Shown one piece after another: positions 10,723 through 22,077 of a stretch of DNA of 64,000 bases (positions are counted from its first letter, which is position 1; the number at the start of each line of letters is the position of its first letter). Source of the DNA: Selaginella moellendorffii (Eukaryota; Streptophyta; Lycopodiopsida; Selaginellales; Selaginellaceae); contig NW_003314305.1 in NCBI RefSeq assembly GCF_000143415.4, forward strand, positions 376,196-440,195, given 5' to 3'. A program made the position numbers and the translations under genes. The notes under the pieces were generated by a model. The model did not search any database and had not been told where the DNA came from. It worked only from the letters and a program-made list of their open reading frames with translations.

Positions 10723-11577
10723 ATGGTGGACGCCATTTGTGGGTACGTGAAGAGGTTCCAGGCCCTGGACGGCGATGCCAAAGCATGGGCGCTGGACGTG
10801 TACGGGCAGCGCGACGCTATGGCCGACTTCCTCTTCCAGGTGAACAAGCTGGAGCTGGAAGGCTTTGATACCCGGGACCAAACACTCCACGCCCTGGAGC
10901 AGCTCCACGAAGTGGTGGCTCCAGACGAGAGATTGGAACAAGTCCGCTGCCTGTCCCGAGCATTCAACACATGGTGGCTCCAGGAGGAGAAGGCCGAGGA
11001 GGCTCCCAGCGTCAACAACTACAAGCTCAGGCAGTCACACGAGCTTCTTATGGAGCCGAGCAGGCCGGAGATTGCAGGCTTGTTTCGTTCCGGCAGTGAG
11101 GTTGCAATGACGATCACGAGCAGCGGAAGGCAGCACTTCTACGCGGATGCCTGGGCAATCCGGCCCAAGTTGTCCAAGTTGGTGAGCAAGACTAACGCGG
11201 ATGTGGAGCAGCTCTTTGAGGAGGAGGCGACGACAAGGAGCTGCAAGGCGGTTGAGCAGCTCCTGGTGCTGGCCTCGGACTTCTTCTACAAGTTTGAGTG
11301 CATCCATCCGTTTGTGGATGGGAATGGGCGATGCGGGAGGATGATGCTGGCCTACTTGCTTCGCAGCGTGGCTGTGTTCCCCAATGTCTTGTTCGCTGCT
11401 AGCGCTGGCCGCCAGCACGAGTTTGTAGACCGGGATGTCTACCTCAAGTGCTTCGAGAGTGCTCGCGAGGATGACCACGAGCCCAGGGACCTGAATGCTC
11501 TCATCATAGAGGGGGTCTACTTCGGTTGGCAGAGGTTCTTTGTGGCCCTCGAGTCATGGCAGGGCCTCAAGTTGTAG
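10723..11577 (+). CDS. Fic-domain protein (predicted AMP transferase), single exon
   Basis: The protein has 284 residues. The catalytic loop HPFVDGNGRCGR (about residues 193-204) matches the Fic consensus HxFx(D/E)GNGRxxR at every position, including the catalytic His. Fic enzymes transfer AMP, or sometimes another phosphate-containing group, from a nucleotide to a hydroxyl side chain of a target protein. Upstream of the loop, the stretch with QHFYADAWAIRPKLSKL resembles the substrate-binding flap. An N-terminal KLELEG (about residues 46-51) recalls the class II inhibitory motif (S/T)xxxE(G/N), but has Lys in place of Ser/Thr, so auto-inhibition is only a possibility. No TPR repeats, signal peptide or membrane helix are evident, so cytosolic or nuclear location is likely. 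The start at 10723 is the first ATG in this frame that is not followed by a stop. Target unknown. Confidence 0.9.
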   Translation: MVDAICGYVKRFQALDGDAKAWALDVYGQRDAMADFLFQVNKLELEGFDTRDQTLHALEQLHEVVAPDERLEQVRCLSRAFNTWWLQEEKAEEAPSVNNYKLRQSHELLMEPSRPEIAGLFRSGSEVAMTITSSGRQHFYADAWAIRPKLSKLVSKTNADVEQLFEEEATTRSCKAVEQLLVLASDFFYKFECIHPFVDGNGRCGRMMLAYLLRSVAVFPNVLFAASAGRQHEFVDRDVYLKCFESAREDDHEPRDLNALIIEGVYFGWQRFFVALESWQGLKL

Positions 11578-11728
11578 TGACCTCATACTTACCTCTCGCC
11601 CTCGAGAGGTTACTCGAGCTCGCTTTCCAGCTCTATTTATTCCTGGAAAGCTAGCGTGTCAATGAAGAAAGCGAGCGACTCAAACATACCTTTGGACTGC
11701 CTCCAGTACTAGATGCACCGATCCATCA

Positions 11729-12086
11729 TCAAGCTTTCTGCTCGGCCGAACAAAAACTCTATGAGGTAGCATGGCAAAAGCTCACTATGTGACCAGGAAC
11801 AAAGGGAGGAAAGCTTTACCTGATCGACGGAGGTGCTCGTCTTTGCGTGATCATCCCTGGAGCTTTGCATGCCCCAGATTCCAACCACGATCTCTCCACG
11901 ACTTTGAGCTAAACGAAACGTCTCGACGACGCCTGCTGCACAGATCCTAGAAGCTTGACGATCCCTGGAAGGAAAGGAAAATGACATATCGTCGCGCAAT
12001 GCAGGCAGATCTTACTCGCGTGATTCCACCAGCGCAACCCTGGCAGCATCGAAGAGCTTCACATTCTCGCCTCCAGCGATCCTCAT
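11729..12086 (-). CDS. Possible small three-exon protein, 81 residues, unknown
   Basis: Minus-strand exons 12016-12086, 11820-11964 and 11729-11758 have GT-AG borders and total 82 codons including the stop. The start gives MRIAGGENVKLFDAARVALV and the middle exon contains AGVVETFRLAQSRGEIVVGI. I recognise no family. Intron size (about 50-60 bp) and composition match neighbouring genes. Its 5' end lies next to the decayed retrotransposon at 12120. It could also be the 5' remnant of a longer gene. Confidence 0.35.
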
Positions 12087-12119
12087 CCACCCCGAACAAG
12101 AACAAGAGTGGAGAATTTT

Positions 12120-14900
12120 TTTAAACCGGTTGACGTAGATGATCATATAAAAGTTGTGTGTGTGCAGTCTTTTTTAACTAATCATGCCAAGAATTGGTGG
12201 TGCCAAGTGTGTGCTGAGAGAGGGTAGACTAGAAGTTGGATTCAAATGATGTTTTGTATCCGTAAGGAATACTTAATGGATGATTTTAGTCTACAATTTC
12301 GAGTGGAGTTACGAAGGTTGAGACAGCATAGTGGCAACCTTATGCACTACATGAATGAAAGCAAATTATGATAGCAAATATAAGCAATGAGGATGCATGG
12401 AATTATTTCCTAGAGGTTGGACCTTCAAATACGAGTAGCTAATCAAGATGTGGAAAAGACTACCTTTTAGACAAGATATAGATTCTATGAATTTATGGTG
12501 ACATCGTTTAGGTTATGCAATGCTCCCACAACATTTAGCACGATGATGTTGTTTTCTATATCAATGATATCCTCATCTTTAGCTAAATGTTAGAGGATCA
12601 TTTGAGACACTTAAAGTTGGTGTTTCATAAGCTAAGGGAAAATTAGCTATATGCTAAATGTGTTTTTGGACAATTGCACATGCATTTTCTTGGGCACATA
12701 GTTGGAGTAATTGAGGTGGACTTGAAGAAGGTAGAAGTAGTGAAGTCTTGGGAAATTTTGATTACTGTTACAAATGTTTGATCCTTTTTCGGTTTGGTGG
12801 GATACTATTGAAGGTTTGTCTGCAAATTTGCAAGTATTGCTCTTCCATTGATTGAGTTAACAAAGAGAAATATTCCATTTTATTGGACACTAGCTTGTTA
12901 GCATGCTTTTACACAATTGAAGGAAATCTTAACAACAATTCCCATTTTAAGGATCCCAGATCTAGATAAACCTTTCAAAGTGCATTATGATGCATTTGGC
13001 TATACAATTGGTGCTGTGTTACAATAGGATTGTGACAATACCATTGGTGTTATATTGAAACAATGCAGCTGTCCAATTGTATTTTATTCTAAGAAATTTG
13101 GATGAGACTTAATGAAGATGGCCTACCTACGAGAAGGAGATGCTTGCAATAGTTTTTTAAAGCATTACTTGGGTGGATATACCAAGGTTTATACAGATAA
13201 TAACACATTTAACTACTTTGCAATATAGCCTAAACTTACACCCAAATAGGCTCGTTGGCAGGAAAAGTTAACTAGATTTTACATTGAGATTATCTATAAA
13301 CCTGATAAGGATAATGTTGTTCCAAATGCGTTGAGTTGTTAGGCTCAATTTCAAGCAATCTTGACTGTAACCTTGGATTGGTTGGAAGATATCTAAACAT
13401 CTTACAAGGATGATCCGTAGGCTATGAAGATCATAGAACGGGTGGAATTGGTGAAGAAGAGTCATGGTAGTGATGCAACAAAAGTTGCGCATTATGCTAA
13501 TACAAAGTTTCATTTCTCAGTCAAAGATGGGCTTATATATTATAAGCAAGAAAGGTTGTATTTACCCACAAAGGATTTGCAATGGATATTTCTGCGGGAA
13601 CATCTAATGTACTAGCAGTTGGGCATGGAGGCAAGCGAAAGACTCTTGCCTCATTATGAAAGGGGTTCTTTTGGTCTTGTATGGAAGGTGATGTTATGGA
13701 CTATGTTCGTGCTTGCCCGACATGCTAGCAATGCAAGCAGCGAGTGGAGAAGTAGGCTGAGAAGTTACAATGCATTCTTGCACCAGCTTGGCCATTTTAA
13801 AGTGTGACCTTAGACTTTGTGACTTGTTTGTTGATGTCCAAAGTTTACAATGCTTTGATGGTGGTTGTAAATCGGTTGTCTAAAATTATGCATTTCATCC
13901 TGACTGTGGACACGGTCAATGCGAAGCAAGTAGCTCGGCTCTTTTTCCATAAAGTTGTACAGGTTCAAGGGTTTAGGGAGATTCAAGGGAGATGATCTTG
14001 GATAGAGATTCAAGATTCACAGGGAAGTTATAGGGAATGTTATTTTAGTTGTTTGGCACAACATTGAAATTTAGTATTGCTTATCATCCTCAAACAAACA
14101 AACAAACAAAACAAGTGAATGCTCAAGTTGAGGATTATTTGCTATACTATATAGCAGTGAATAAGAAAGATTGGGTGGATCATTTGGATATAGTTGAAAT
14201 ATGTTACAATAACATATTTCACAATGCGATCAGTTGTTTTCTATGGGAGTTGTTGCAAGGCAATGCATGTAGAGTTCTTTAATAGATTGTGGCACCAAAA
14301 TAGATGTTTGATATTGTGGTCCCGGCTGTGGAGGAATATGCAAAGTAGCTACGTCAAAATTGGTCTCGAGCTACTGTAGATATGGGGAAGGCTCAAAATC
14401 GATATCGTCAAAATAAAGATCAACATCAAAGGGATGTTACTTATGTAGTGGGGGATAAAGTGTGGTTATCCTCCCAGAAGTTATCGTTGAAAGATTCTTT
14501 GTCCCACAAGTTGTTATTGCAATTTGTTAGACCCTATTGGGTGTCCAAACAAATTGGTGATGTATCCTATAAGTTGGATCTTCTAGATGAGTTATCCTAT
14601 GTTCATAATGTGTTCCACATCAGTTTATTGGTGCCATATGATACCAATGTAGAATATTGTATGGAAATCCATCCATATCCTAAAGTGGTTGATGGTGAAC
14701 TTGAGTATGAAATCGAGGCGATTTAGATACATAATGGGTCTATTGCTCTAAGTGTTAGGAATACCTTGTTAAATGGAAGGGTTACCTTACTTATGAAGCT
14801 ACCTGAGAACCTCTAGATAATTTTACTCATGCCTGTAGGCTTTTTGTGGCATATGATGAATGTAACAAGGCTTCGTCTTGAGCTTTGTAATCAATTTTCA
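12120..14900 (+). mobile_element. Decayed Ty3/gypsy chromovirus (gag-pol remains)
   Basis: Fragments in shifting frames, in the correct order, represent one polyprotein. There is a gag piece with AKNWW (about 12180), RT with RLCNAPTTFS (about 12510) and FYINDILIFS (about 12555, catalytic YVDD replaced by YIND), RNase H (KVHYDAFGYTIGAVLQ, about 12980), the integrase core (about 13800-14230) and a chromodomain remnant with YLVKWKGYLTYEAT near 14765. Many stops and frameshifts make it inactive. The chromodomain places it among chromoviruses. I could not define its LTRs. Confidence 0.85.
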
Positions 14901-17289
14901 ACTTAATAAATCAATGTTTCTCGATAATTGGTCTCTTGGTATAATTGTTTAATGACTTTTATATTATCCATCTAAGTGATCCTTGTAGTTTGAGCTAATA
15001 TAGATAAGCTGGCTTTGGCTCTTCGTGTGCATGGGGAAATCTTTAGTCATGGGGTGCTACTGTAAATTAGCCACACCACCCACCTCTCTATTAATGTCCC
15101 TTTTTAGGTGTGGCCATGTAAACAACTTTAGTTGTCTATTTACAGTAGACTATCTAAACCTTACTGATGAGTTTGGTTTCATTGCTTAGGAAGGTTAGGG
15201 CCTTTAGCTTCTCTCTCTATATTACATGCGGGCAAAAATGTATCATCTCTTTGTAAGTTGGTTGACAACTAAAGTAACAAGGGTGGCTCAACTTTGTTAG
15301 TCATTTCCTTATCAATGACAACTGGAGGGTGTATAAGTGTTAGCACATTTCGTGTTAGATGAAGAGGTGTGTCCTTGTCCCTAAACTCATTTAAGTTAAT
15401 GCATTTCCCACAAAGCGTGCAAATCATGAACTTTAGGGTGTGCACTAATAAGGACGTCGATCTTTCTTGGGGGGGGGGGGGAACTGTCATGAATGTGACT
15501 TTAGGTATCAAAAGATACTTATCTATTGGTCCTTTTAGACACTTTTCTCTCACTACTACGATGGCAAGAGATTGGTATTGCTGGAATCTATTGTCATCCC
15601 CTCTTGCTCGAGTGTTAATAAACTTGGCTTAGTATTTAGTCGGATAAACATAAGGTAGAAACCCTTATGTGTTTTTTGCTGAGCATACTTGACTCGACTT
15701 TTAGTTCTTTTTTGCTCTGTCATGCATTGGTTTGACAAGAACCCCTACAATATTAAGCTCTAGTCACTTAATATTGCTAAATGATAACTTACCATGCCCC
15801 CATGGCACCCTCGCTATCGCCCCCAGTCTTTTTTGGTAATTTGGTTCCTTTTCTCCAGTTTTAGTAAATCCTAAAATTACTATCTCAGCATATATTTGGA
15901 AAGTAAAGCTTGTCCCAATCCTAACGGTGTTGGTCACGTTCCAATTCACTACTTTATGTGTTACTATTTTTGGAAGGTTTTCAAGATAGATCTAGAGACT
16001 ATCTTTTGGGCTAGGGTGAAAGCCCAAAGTTCCTGTCTCCTAGGGGGGAGAGGGGCTGTAGGGGATAATGGTCAGAAGCATAGTCAACCACTTAAGATAA
16101 GATTAGCATGTGCTATATTGTGTTGCTCTTTGTTTTATTTCCGGCTTGGGCTTAAGCTCAAGTTCCTCTCTGTGTTAGGTAGTGAAGTACCCATATCCCC
16201 GCATTACACCATCAATATGCTAAAATAGTGCTAAATCTCATTTAACATAATTTTACATGTAGGTGTTGGAAACAAGGATTTGGTGCTTTTAAAGTTAGTG
16301 CTACAATGTTAGAGTTTGGCTCCAAAACTAGATGCATTATAAATATCCAAGAATCTCATACGCCTAGTGCTACCACCTTGTAACCTCAATAGAAATGGGC
16401 ATGAGTTTGTACAATTTGGATCTAAAGCTGACTTTGGAATGTTCCTCTAAGCTAATCCATTCAACTATAAAGTTTTGAACTAGGAATGGAGTATAGACAA
16501 TTATGGTGGCAAATCAGGTGGATAATGCCATTCTAGGAGCACATTTGTGGAGAAACTAAGAAAGATCATAAAGACTCCTTCAGTGACTTCTATATGCATG
16601 TAGGAATGTAGAAAAGTTGATAGATAGATAAATAAATGTCTAAATTATAATTTGCTGGCAATCTTAATGGTAATATGTATTAAAAGAAATGTCACGAATT
16701 CAAATATATTTATTCTACCCAGCACAAAGGAAATTTATTTATCAAAAACTATTAGCTAGCTAATGGTAAGAACCTCAGGTTTGATCTCTCTCGCTCAGTC
16801 TAACAAGGTTTTTCTACACAGCATCTCTGCAATGAATAACAAGAAAAAGCCGCAAATAAGAATTCGCACGGCAATTTAATGCAAGCCTCACAATTGCTAC
16901 AAAGTAGGACACCAACTAGATCAAGGAAAGGAATGGGAGTGATATTGGATTTCAGCATGAGCGACAACAATCTTTGATTGACAAGGTATGTTGCAAAGTT
17001 TTTTCATTTTTCTTAGCATACTATCTCTAAGTTGTAGGAACCCCTTCCTTTTAGCACCATAGCCATAATAGTCATGTGAAACTAAGGTCTGAGTCTGCTC
17101 ACACATGACTGCAAGACTGACTCATCAATATTTGCAGCTTTTAAAAGAACATTCTACTCAATGGGAGAGTGAGTTAGCAGCCATCTGATCAAGTTAAAAA
17201 CAACAAAGAGATTTTAATCAATATGAGTATGAAGTTAATTCCCTTAGAAAACACAAGGAAAAGAAAGAGTTTACAAATGTATATAAAGC
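14901..17289. other. Intergenic DNA with no supported gene
   Basis: Short ORFs only. A 13-base G run lies at about 15468-15480. The first few hundred bases may include the 3' LTR of the decayed chromovirus, but I found no second copy to confirm it. Confidence 0.4.
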
Positions 17290-17294
17290 TCATC

Positions 17295-17581
17295 TGTAGC
17301 AACCAAAAACCCAGGTTCAGGGGACTCCGACTTTGAACCCAGGGCTGCATCGGAGCCATAGATTAAATCATGCACAGCATATAGTATATGCTAGCAGTTA
17401 GAACCGCTAGCCTTTCAAAAGGGGGAATCCGAATTGTGGATCCCTATCTCCATTCCATTGTTTTTCTTATCAATACACAGCATTCTTTTACTCGTGCTTC
17501 TTCTCTGCCCTTGGAGATCGGGCCCTTTTCTCTTTTGTTTTCTTACTAACAATAGATTTCCAGCGAAGAGGAGTTTTCACA
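17295..17581 (+). repeat. 5' LTR of the Tat/Athila-like element
   Basis: TGTAGCAACC...GTTTTCACA, 287 bp. The three differences from the 3' LTR are all C here and T there, two of them at CpG, as expected from deamination of methylated cytosine. Confidence 0.95.
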
Positions 17582-17591
17582 CCTCTTCATT

Positions 17592-17609
17592 TGGCGACCA
17601 CGGCTTCTG
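17592..17609 (+). promoter_or_regulatory. Candidate primer binding site
   Basis: TGGCGACCACGG begins about 10 bases after the 5' LTR. It has the TGG start expected for complementarity to a tRNA CCA end. I cannot assign the tRNA with confidence. Confidence 0.45.
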
Positions 17610-18681
17610 AATTCCCCTTCAGGTTCACAAATTCTTCCATTTCTTCTCCATTCTCTGTGTGCAGACAGCAAGAACGATCCAGAAATCTACCCATCTCGCC
17701 CAAATTCGCCCAAATTACGCCCTAATTCGTACATTCGCCCCAATTCAACACGCAAATGCCACTGCCACCATGGATCAACGGCGTCCAAGCGGTTGTTGCC
17801 CAACGCAGTAAAGACCGACACTTTCCAGAGGAGATCTTTAAAGAATCTGCAAGCTCTCTCTCAAGATCTCCAAGTCCAATCACCGACGGAGAACACCAAC
17901 GACCCTCTTTGACAAGAAACTCCAATCTACCAGCACCTTCATCAGCGGACGCCCTCAGCAGCTTCGTTGGCGAACTCCATCTCCGAGCACAAGACCACCC
18001 ACTCCACGCTCGAGACATCAACAAGCGCGCTCAACACAAACCGACACCACTACTGAAATGAACCCATCTTCCGTGCAGTCGTCGACCCAGCAATCCTAGC
18101 ATTCCGACACAAGTCCAATTCCTGCGCCCACTCCAAATACCGAAGCACATCCTCAAAACCTACACCAACGACGAACCCATCACTCTGTTACCCGGTATCG
18201 GACAACTTGTCGAGGGACAACTTCACAACGCACCACCGATTTTTCAACAACCCCTCCGACAAAGTCAGCAGCTCAGCACTGAAACCACAGTCCGAACTCG
18301 GTTCGAAATCAACACGTTCGCTGCAACAACTCTTGCCAATCACGCCATCGCCCAATCCGGACTCGAACAACTCGACGACATTATCGAAGAAATCATTCCA
18401 GACAAACCCGAATATCCGAAACTCTTCATTGAACTCCATCTCGACACCAGCACGTGGAAGACCAGTTTGCATACTGCACCAGCACACTCGACCCAACACA
18501 ACTTGGCTGAACACAACCCAACCCAACACGCACCACCGTCGATATTTGCACTGAAAAGAAAGAACAAGCTCACAACGGCTTTATCAACAATTGGCCCACC
18601 GACAGTCTTCCCAAAGTTCTGCCCGAACTGCATGATTGACTGCAGACACAAATCCGACACCGACAACCAGTAGCAGAATGC
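17610..18681 (+). other. Long gag leader of the retrotransposon
   Basis: About 1.1 kb lie between the primer site and the gag start. Short overlapping ORFs (for example 17756-18061 and 18207-18554) show no recognisable domain. Long leaders are common in this lineage; the ORFs may be remnants of an upstream frame. Confidence 0.5.
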
Positions 18682-21600
18682 ATGTATCCAAAACCACGAA
18701 GAACATCCAGCAAGTCGGAAGAAGACCGACAACGGCTTATCCGACGTTTAGATAGAGATTTGAAGAATTTAGAAACAAAGAGAAAGAAAGACCAAGAGAA
18801 GTTGAATCAAATTGTTAGACCCTCCAAGAGAGAGAATTACATCCGACACGAATTATTACCGCGAGCTAACTCCGACGAATCAGTATCGGACATCCGCGAA
18901 GAATACGACAACTACACAACACCACCGGACACACCACCGGCAACACCCTTGATAGCACCCACCGAAGTGCCTGAGCCTGAATCAACACCCTCGACAGCAC
19001 CCACCAAAGTGCCCGAGCCCGACCGAACATTCGAGCAGTCGACACAGACTACGCCCGAGCAACAAAACATTTTTCAAGCAGCATACAACCACTTCAAAGG
19101 TACATTCACCAACCCCATCTACAGTGACAACGAACAACCAAGTTTCCCGCCCAGCTTCACAGACTTCACCAGACCAGCACCATTTTCGCCATACCGACCA
19201 ATCTTCACAACACCAATATATCCCACATTTGCTTCCAACATTTACCGAAGCCCGCTATCAGCAAGACCTTTCGAACACGCTTTCGACTTCAATGTGCCGA
19301 CGAGACAACAACTCGACTTCACTAATTACAGTCGCACTCCGATATACCCAGTTAACAGCAGTCAAGACGAACAACCCGAATCCTCCAATAGTCAAGCACT
19401 CGACGTCAACAACTCACACCGAACTACCGAACAGCTACAATCATACAACAACAACGAGATCGACGAACCAGTTGTCGACGACAACAATCTTCCACAGCGA
19501 CTACAGTCACCACACAACTATACGTTCGAAGAACTCTTTGACAATTTAGAAGAACAACCACAACCAACACAACATAACTCCGACAAGTACGTCGACAACA
19601 AGTTCAAGCACCATCTTCCCAAAATCAACACCAGCAAGCAACCCAACACCGACGACGACGTCGACGACACACCCAAAAACAGTCCCAACACAGAAGAACA
19701 AACAACGAAGAGTCCACTAAACAACAACAACAATTCACCACCTTCCTCTTACACCAACTTTGCCATCAACCCCGACAACCCCTTGCTACAAATCACCTTA
19801 GCACTCCACGGTGACAACCTGACAAAACAATCTCGACAATACCGACATTACTACCAACAACAAATGGCAGTCACTACTGCCGTCGCCAACATACTTGTCG
19901 GAAGACACGTCTCCTATCCACTATTTCATGGTCTGAAGTCAGAAGACACCGAGAAACATGTTGAACAGTTCCGAGAAGCAATCCGAATCAATGGCCAGAC
20001 GACTGAACTTCCATACTACTTCCGATGTACCCTTCGAAAAAGAGCCAATGAATGGGCTCAAACACTTCCTCAAAATACAAGTTTCGACGACCTCACACTC
20101 AAGCTCGTAGACCGATTCAAGTCTTCCCTCACTCAAAGCCAACGACTTCACAAGATCCAAAAACTCAAGCAGAAGTCTGGACAATCCATCGACGACTACA
20201 CTCAAACCTTCACTCGACATGCCAGAAAATGCGGCAACAGTGCCACCGAAACATTACTTTACCAATGGTACATGCAAGGCCTCCGACGATCCCTCCGAGA
20301 AGCGGCAACACACATCAACGTTGCCACTTATCTCGAACTCGCAAGAGCCCTTCAAGATGTTCAAGCTCGACGAATGACAACACAAGTAGATGACACGGAT
20401 GACTCAGATTCTGATAGCAGTTCCAACAACGACTCCGATGATGAACTCGGAGAGAGCACCAAGTCAAAACTTCAGAAACTTAGGAAAACAATTGACAAGC
20501 TCAAGGGAAAAGCCAAGGCCGACATCAAAGAATTTCGATCTGGAATTTGGTGTACTAAGTGCAAGAACGAAGGACATCCGGCAAGTGACTGCAAGCTCCA
20601 AATCTCCAAATGCCAGATCTATACCAAAGAAGGTCATGACGCCAAGACTTGCAGATTTCGAAATTCTCCAGAAGTTCGACAAGTCTCGAACTATCCCCGA
20701 CAGCAGTTTCGACAACCATATCCAAATCAATACTTCGACAATTACCAGCCACCACCTCTGACAAACTGGAGACCACCGAGAAACAACTTCCAACACCAGA
20801 GTCGACAATGGAATGATCAACCTCGCTATAACAACTACAACAATTACAACGACTACAATAACAACTACAACAATCGCCAACACCTGCCGAACCGGAACTA
20901 CCCAGCAAACCAAGACAACTACAACCAAGGATACCAACAATACCCAAGATACCAGAACCGAAGATACCAAGGCCAAGGTTATCAAGACCAGGCCTACCAA
21001 GGCAACTACAACAACCGACCATGGCAACCTCGACTTCAAAACCAAGGCGGTCCGCCGAGACTTGGTCCACCGCCTCCTCGACAACAAGATCAGAACCAGC
21101 AGCAACCACCAACAACAAGGATGGTCGAGACTGACGAACTACCTTATGCCGACAATGACGACTCAGATCCTCAAGTCATGGCAGTACAAACCCGAGCACA
21201 AATTCGAGCAGAAAAACAACAACAACCGGACAGAGATTCTGGAGATAGTGAAGAGAAAGGCCCTGAGAGCCCGACAAAACTCCGGGAATGGAAAAAGAAG
21301 CAGAAGTTAGCTGCCAAGATACAGCAGCAACTCGCTCTACAACCACCCGAATTAGTGATTTTAGACTCCGACAATGAAGCTCAACCATCACCAGCTCGAC
21401 AACAATGCCAAGACTCAATACCAGAAAACAAACAGACAAATCGTCCAACATCGACACCGACACCAGAACACAATTCGGCAAACTTCGACAAAATCCAAGC
21501 AGTCGCAGAGACTATCCTCAACCAAAATATTCAGATCACCATCGGCCAACTGCTAAAGATTGCACCCTACCTCACCAAAAAGCTCACTGATCTGACATCT

Positions 21601-22077
21601 GCACCGACCAACACTTTGATAGACTCGCCCACACTCAACTCGACACAGACAGCTGTTGACACATTTCGAACCGAGATTCAACCAGGCGATTGTGACAATG
21701 ATGTTCCGACAATCGACCTACGACTCGACAAACATCTTGTTCGAGGAGCCATAATTGACGGCAGCTCCAGCGTTAATATTATTGAAGAAAGTCTTGTTCA
21801 ACAACTCAACATCGGCCCAGTTCACCCAGCACCTTTCAATGTCCGAATGGCCGACCACCGATCTGTTCAACCCAAAGGCATCATCCGAAAAGTCAACACC
21901 ACCATTCAAGGCGTCGAAATACCAGTTAACTATGTCGTCCTTAAACTACCGGAGCAGACCGATGGATACTCAATTCTCCTCGGTCGACCTTGGCTCCGAA
22001 CTGCCCAAGTTTATCAAGATTGGCCCAATCCTTCACGGACCAGATGGACCAACAACTGTGTCGACAAAAGCGACTAA
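18682..22077 (+). CDS. gag: Gag-protease polyprotein of the Tat/Athila-like element
   Basis: The ORF has 1131 codons. The N-terminal third is low-complexity, rich in Pro, Thr, Asn and Gln. Residues about 400-570 form a retrotransposon gag domain (for example FRCTLRKRANEWAQTL and KQKSGQSIDDYTQTF). A zinc knuckle CTKCKNEGHPASDC is intact. A second one reads CQIYTKEGHDAKTC, with Tyr where the second Cys is expected. After a Gln/Asn/Tyr-rich segment comes the aspartic protease, with IIDGSSSVNII as the active-site region and LLGRPWL near its end. Assembly of particles and polyprotein cleavage are the expected roles. The protease end shifts to the pol frame, which is +1 relative to this one, near 22020-22050. 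The last residues of this ORF past LGRPWLRTAQVYQDW look out of frame. Confidence 0.88.
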   Translation: MYPKPRRTSSKSEEDRQRLIRRLDRDLKNLETKRKKDQEKLNQIVRPSKRENYIRHELLPRANSDESVSDIREEYDNYTTPPDTPPATPLIAPTEVPEPESTPSTAPTKVPEPDRTFEQSTQTTPEQQNIFQAAYNHFKGTFTNPIYSDNEQPSFPPSFTDFTRPAPFSPYRPIFTTPIYPTFASNIYRSPLSARPFEHAFDFNVPTRQQLDFTNYSRTPIYPVNSSQDEQPESSNSQALDVNNSHRTTEQLQSYNNNEIDEPVVDDNNLPQRLQSPHNYTFEELFDNLEEQPQPTQHNSDKYVDNKFKHHLPKINTSKQPNTDDDVDDTPKNSPNTEEQTTKSPLNNNNNSPPSSYTNFAINPDNPLLQITLALHGDNLTKQSRQYRHYYQQQMAVTTAVANILVGRHVSYPLFHGLKSEDTEKHVEQFREAIRINGQTTELPYYFRCTLRKRANEWAQTLPQNTSFDDLTLKLVDRFKSSLTQSQRLHKIQKLKQKSGQSIDDYTQTFTRHARKCGNSATETLLYQWYMQGLRRSLREAATHINVATYLELARALQDVQARRMTTQVDDTDDSDSDSSSNNDSDDELGESTKSKLQKLRKTIDKLKGKAKADIKEFRSGIWCTKCKNEGHPASDCKLQISKCQIYTKEGHDAKTCRFRNSPEVRQVSNYPRQQFRQPYPNQYFDNYQPPPLTNWRPPRNNFQHQSRQWNDQPRYNNYNNYNDYNNNYNNRQHLPNRNYPANQDNYNQGYQQYPRYQNRRYQGQGYQDQAYQGNYNNRPWQPRLQNQGGPPRLGPPPPRQQDQNQQQPPTTRMVETDELPYADNDDSDPQVMAVQTRAQIRAEKQQQPDRDSGDSEEKGPESPTKLREWKKKQKLAAKIQQQLALQPPELVILDSDNEAQPSPARQQCQDSIPENKQTNRPTSTPTPEHNSANFDKIQAVAETILNQNIQITIGQLLKIAPYLTKKLTDLTSAPTNTLIDSPTLNSTQTAVDTFRTEIQPGDCDNDVPTIDLRLDKHLVRGAIIDGSSSVNIIEESLVQQLNIGPVHPAPFNVRMADHRSVQPKGIIRKVNTTIQGVEIPVNYVVLKLPEQTDGYSILLGRPWLRTAQVYQDWPNPSRTRWTNNCVDKSD

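Noticed and set aside
10425-10868. 147-codon ORF upstream of the Fic gene
   Set aside because: Overlaps the Fic ORF in another frame, includes the TATA box, and shows no protein-like pattern.
20464-21118. Two long minus-strand ORFs opposite gag
   Set aside because: They mirror the Asn/Gln/Tyr-rich gag segment (Val/Ser/Leu-rich in reverse) and have no independent support.
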